Source: Vibrio sp. CAU 1672 (GTDB lineage: Bacteria; Pseudomonadota; Gammaproteobacteria; Enterobacterales; Vibrionaceae). Taken from it: 64,000 bases of DNA. The stretch lies in NCBI RefSeq assembly GCF_029223195.1, contig NZ_JARHUF010000001.1, positions 372,001-436,000 on the forward strand, written 5' to 3'. A program made the position numbers and the translations under genes. The notes beneath the pieces were generated by a model. That model ran no database searches and had not been told where the DNA came from. It saw only the letters and a list, made by a program, of their open reading frames with translations. Below, piece by piece: positions 61,555 to 64,000 of the stretch. Position 1 is the stretch's first letter; each line of letters starts with the position of its first letter.

Positions 61555-61582
61555 GGGGAGGCATCGCTTCCCCTTATTTTTT
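61555..61582 (+). terminator. Terminator-like hairpin directly before the lpxH start
   Basis: GGGGAGGC (61555-61562) pairs with GCTTCCCC (61566-61573), with one G-U pair, around a 3-base loop, followed by TTATTTTTT and then the lpxH ATG at 61583. It could terminate ppiB transcripts or attenuate lpxH. It leaves lpxH with no Shine-Dalgarno at a normal distance. Confidence 0.75.
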
Positions 61583-62341
61583 ATGACGACACTATTTATA
61601 TCAGACCTGCACCTCACGCCATCCCGGCCGGATATTACCGAATGCTTCATGACCTTTATGCGCACCGAAGCGATCTCAGCCGACGCGCTTTATGTGTTAG
61701 GCGATCTGTTCGAGTTCTGGATCGGAGACGATGACAATACACCATTTGCCAGTAGCATTCGTGCTGAATTCAAAGCACTGACTGAAGCCGGTGTCGCTGT
61801 GTACTTCATCCAGGGAAACCGTGATTTTCTCCTCGGTGAGCGTTTCTGTAAGGAAACCGGCCTAACCTTGCTCGACGATGTTTGCACCATCGACCTGTAT
61901 GGCCAGAAAGCGGTGATCCTGCATGGGGATACCCTCTGTACCGATGACGTAAAATACCAAAAGTTCCGTGAAACCGTTCATCAGCCCTGGTTACAATGGG
62001 TGTTTCGCCACATACCATGGCCGGTTAAAAAATGGATTGTCGGCAAAGTCCAGAGTGACATTCGTGATGATAAAGCAACAAAATCGCTGGATATCATGGA
62101 CGTGAACCAGAACGAAGTAGAACGCGTAATGTCTCAAAATTGCGTAAAGTTGATGATTCATGGTCATACACATCGACCAGATACACATTTTTTTCAAACC
62201 GAATCTGGTACAAACATTAGAATCGTTTTGGGTGATTGGTATACGCAAGGCTCTGTGTTAACAGTCAATTCTGATGGCTACGAACTACAGTCCCGGCCGT
62301 TGCAATCATCATTTCATCAATCGACGTCGGACGCCTCATAG
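61583..62341 (+). CDS. lpxH: UDP-2,3-diacylglucosamine diphosphatase LpxH
   Basis: A 252-residue peripheral membrane enzyme of lipid A synthesis that makes lipid X from UDP-2,3-diacylglucosamine. The metallophosphoesterase ligands are F-I-S-D-L-H-L near residue 5, G-D-L-F-E near 40, G-N-R-D-F near 78, H-G-D-T near 114, and H-G-H-T-H near 193. The start is the ATG at 61583, matching E. coli LpxH, whose first residues are M-A-T-L-F-I; an in-frame GTG at 61553 would add ten residues encoded by the hairpin. It is the second gene after ppiB. Confidence 0.95.
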   Translation: MTTLFISDLHLTPSRPDITECFMTFMRTEAISADALYVLGDLFEFWIGDDDNTPFASSIRAEFKALTEAGVAVYFIQGNRDFLLGERFCKETGLTLLDDVCTIDLYGQKAVILHGDTLCTDDVKYQKFRETVHQPWLQWVFRHIPWPVKKWIVGKVQSDIRDDKATKSLDIMDVNQNEVERVMSQNCVKLMIHGHTHRPDTHFFQTESGTNIRIVLGDWYTQGSVLTVNSDGYELQSRPLQSSFHQSTSDAS

Positions 62342-62419
62342 ATTCGGGCTCCACCCATGGATAATTTGAAATAACTCGTTATTATCAATAAGCAAGAATT
62401 AACAGAACGAAGTGCCGAA

Positions 62420-63634
62420 TTGAAGTATTCTTATGTCGCTCGCCAACCGATCCTGAATAGAGAGAAGAAAACCGTAGGGTATGAACTTCTCTTTCGTGAC
62501 GGTCCGAAAAATACCTTTCCAGAAGTAGAACCTGAACTGGCTACTAGCCGTTTGTTGTCTGATCACTTCCTGTCCACACATTATAATACTCTCGGTGACA
62601 AGCTCGGCTTTGTTAATTTCCCATACCAGAGCTTAGTAAACCTGGTCCCGATCTTGTTTCCAAAAGACTCATTGGTTATCGAAGTGCTGGAGGACTGTGA
62701 GCCAACGGATGAGTTACTTGAGGCAATCAGGCAGCTGGCCGAAGCGGGCTACAAAATAGCACTGGATGATTTTGTTCCGACCAAAGCCTGGAAACGCTTT
62801 TTGCCCTACGTATCACTGATCAAATTTGATATACGCATCGTACCGATTTCCAAAGCCGCGGTTTACATCAACTCGCTTCACGCCTTTGAGATTGAATTTT
62901 TGGCAGAAAAAGTGGAAACCTATGAAGAGTTCGAGCAGGCATTAAATGCCGGATTCAGCTATTTTCAGGGGTATTTCTTTAGCAAGCCGGAGATGATCCA
63001 AAAAAAGCGCCTCAACCCTTACTTTCTCACGGTGGTGCAACTGTGTAAGCATATCGCAGACGAGCCAATCGACTTCAGCCAGCTCGAACAACTGTTTTCG
63101 ATGGACGTAACCCTGTCGTACAAGTTACTGACCTACGTCAACTCCGGGTGCACACTCACCACCAATATCAAGTCATTCCGTCAGGCACTGGTTTACTTGG
63201 GGGAGGATCGGCTAAGACGTTTTATCTCATTGGTTGCCATCGCCTCTGTTCATGAAGATAAACCCGATTCGCTCTATTCCCTGGCGACTCAGCGTGCGCG
63301 AATGTGTGAGATCCTGCTTAGTCAAATGAATACCAGATATGATCCGGGTCAGGCCTTTCTCACCGGGATGTTTTCGCTTTTAGACTCACTGCTCGATCAA
63401 CCTCTGGAGGATGTGATTGAGAATATCCCCGTAGATGCCGAGATCAAGCAAGCCCTGATCTGTCGCAAAGGTGTGCTGGGCTATCTGTTGTCGATGATCG
63501 TCGCTTATGAGCAAGCCGACTGGGCGCTGACGGAAAAGTATTGCAAAGCATTAAAGCTGACCGACGCTCAAATCGCTAAAGCCTTCAGCCAGTCTACTGC
63601 ATGGGCCCAAGAACTGCTTTCGCAAAACTGCTAA
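62420..63634 (+). CDS. EAL and HDOD domain protein (YuxH-like)
   Basis: A 404-residue signalling protein with an N-terminal EAL domain (about 1-205) and a C-terminal HDOD domain (about 205-400). The EAL catalytic signature is degenerate: Y-E-L-L-F-R-D-G near residue 21 replaces the E-A-L-x-R core, I-E-V-L-E-D near 89 and L-D-D-F near 115 remain. So it is unlikely to hydrolyse cyclic di-GMP but may bind it or a partner. HDOD has the family V-T-L-S-Y-K-L-L-T-Y-V-N-S near 231. The only usable start I see is a TTG at 62420 without a strong ribosome binding site. Confidence 0.87.
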   Translation: MKYSYVARQPILNREKKTVGYELLFRDGPKNTFPEVEPELATSRLLSDHFLSTHYNTLGDKLGFVNFPYQSLVNLVPILFPKDSLVIEVLEDCEPTDELLEAIRQLAEAGYKIALDDFVPTKAWKRFLPYVSLIKFDIRIVPISKAAVYINSLHAFEIEFLAEKVETYEEFEQALNAGFSYFQGYFFSKPEMIQKKRLNPYFLTVVQLCKHIADEPIDFSQLEQLFSMDVTLSYKLLTYVNSGCTLTTNIKSFRQALVYLGEDRLRRFISLVAIASVHEDKPDSLYSLATQRARMCEILLSQMNTRYDPGQAFLTGMFSLLDSLLDQPLEDVIENIPVDAEIKQALICRKGVLGYLLSMIVAYEQADWALTEKYCKALKLTDAQIAKAFSQSTAWAQELLSQNC

Positions 63635-63701
63635 ACCGCTATAATGGGGCCGGCTTCACGCATGTGCGGCCGCTGATTTTAAAAATACGAGACTTACTGT
63701 T

Positions 63702-64000
63702 ATGGCTTCATCTTGCCCCTGCGGATCAAACCGTACCTATTCCCAATGCTGTCAAATCGCCCACAACCACCACGCTGATGTGACCACCCCAGAGCAACTG
63801 ATGCGCTCGCGTTACAGTGCACATGTGTTAGGTTTGGTTGATTACGTAGTGAATACCTACCACCCGAGCTGCCACGCAGAAGAGCAGCGCGACGCCATTA
63901 CCCAATCTATCGACAATGATTGGTGTAAGCTGGAGGTTACCAAAGCTGAAGCTGGCCACAACGCAGACGAAGGTTTTGTGGAGTTCAATGCCTACTTCAA
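63702..64000 (+). CDS. YchJ-family (UPF0225) SEC-C protein, 5' part
   Basis: The ATG at 63702 opens a frame that runs off the window end, with 99 complete codons visible. The N-terminus reads M-A-S-S-C-P-C-G-S, then Y-S-Q-C-C, the C-X-C...C-C metal-binding pattern of YchJ-type proteins, followed by A-E-E/P-E-Q-L-M-R-S-R-Y-S-A near residue 31, the NTF2-like YchJ core. Its role is unknown in general. The ribosome binding site is weak. It follows the EAL-HDOD gene by 67 bases. Confidence 0.85.
   Translation, partial: MASSCPCGSNRTYSQCCQIAHNHHADVTTPEQLMRSRYSAHVLGLVDYVVNTYHPSCHAEEQRDAITQSIDNDWCKLEVTKAEAGHNADEGFVEFNAYF

Noticed and set aside
1..64000. Prophage, integrative element, integron or CRISPR array
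   Set aside because: No integrase, transposase gene, phage structural gene, attC-like array or regularly spaced repeat was seen. The only mobile-like sequences are the three short 165-bp repeats.

Overview
The window reads as a contiguous piece of a Vibrionaceae chromosome, most likely genus Vibrio. The evidence is the protein sequences themselves (rplY, nutA-type 5'-nucleotidase, sapABCDF beside pspF-pspABC, torECA, hcp-hcr beside norR, cysS/ppiB/lpxH) together with Vibrio-style compact intergenic regions carrying strong hairpin terminators. I see no tRNA or rRNA gene, no prophage, no integrase and no CRISPR array. Most of the window is ordinary core and shell genome. The unusual content is concentrated in a putative sulfur-redox cluster (about 5.1-16.4 kb) and in several intergenic signals.

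Layout. 0-5 kb: end of a sensor histidine kinase, rplY, a long gene-poor gap holding copy 1 of a 165-bp repeat, a lipoprotein 5'-nucleotidase, an unknown 73-aa protein, a DUF1289 protein and a META/HslJ lipoprotein. 5.1-16.4 kb: a TtrS/TtrR-type two-component pair, divergent from a rhodanese, a GltD-like flavoprotein fused to an HdrC-like Fe-S tail, an HdrB-like CCG protein, a TVP38 membrane protein, and then a ynjB-ynjC-ynjD-ynjF unit (ABC importer plus CDP-alcohol phosphatidyltransferase). 16.5-21.9 kb: SlyB-like lipoprotein, then norR, hcp and hcr with a sigma-54 promoter, followed by repeat copy 2. 22-29 kb: rRNA-type methyltransferase, pseudouridine synthase, NSS transporter, cardiolipin synthase, metC, tag.

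29-43 kb: an RND efflux operon with two adaptor lipoproteins and a palindromic operator candidate; pspABC and the divergent pspF with a sigma-54 promoter; sapABCDF; a DUF2750 protein. 43-47 kb: Mn-dependent pyrophosphatase and a divergent manganese transporter homologue sharing a 41-bp Fur-like palindrome; a GH36 alpha-galactosidase. 47-54 kb: torECA (TMAO respiration), a fetB-like permease without a fetA neighbour, a gap with three clustered DnaA boxes and a frameshifted small gene, and focA. 54-64 kb: an alpha/beta hydrolase, a TIGR02647 protein, repeat copy 3, a PACE efflux pump with a divergent LysR regulator, an SDR/YdcF pair, tdk, cysS, ppiB, lpxH, an EAL-HDOD protein and the start of a YchJ-family gene.

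How the parts fit. Several loci suit low-oxygen or gut-like life: NO defence (norR-hcp-hcr), TMAO respiration, formate transport, and the sulfur-type sensor pair. The best candidate for an undescribed system is the 5.1-16.4 kb cluster. A sensor of the tetrathionate/thiosulfate class faces an operon that combines an exported rhodanese with an NADPH-type flavoprotein and a complete HdrB/HdrC-like cysteine set. That linkage is inferred from gene order; no biochemical role can be read directly from the sequence.
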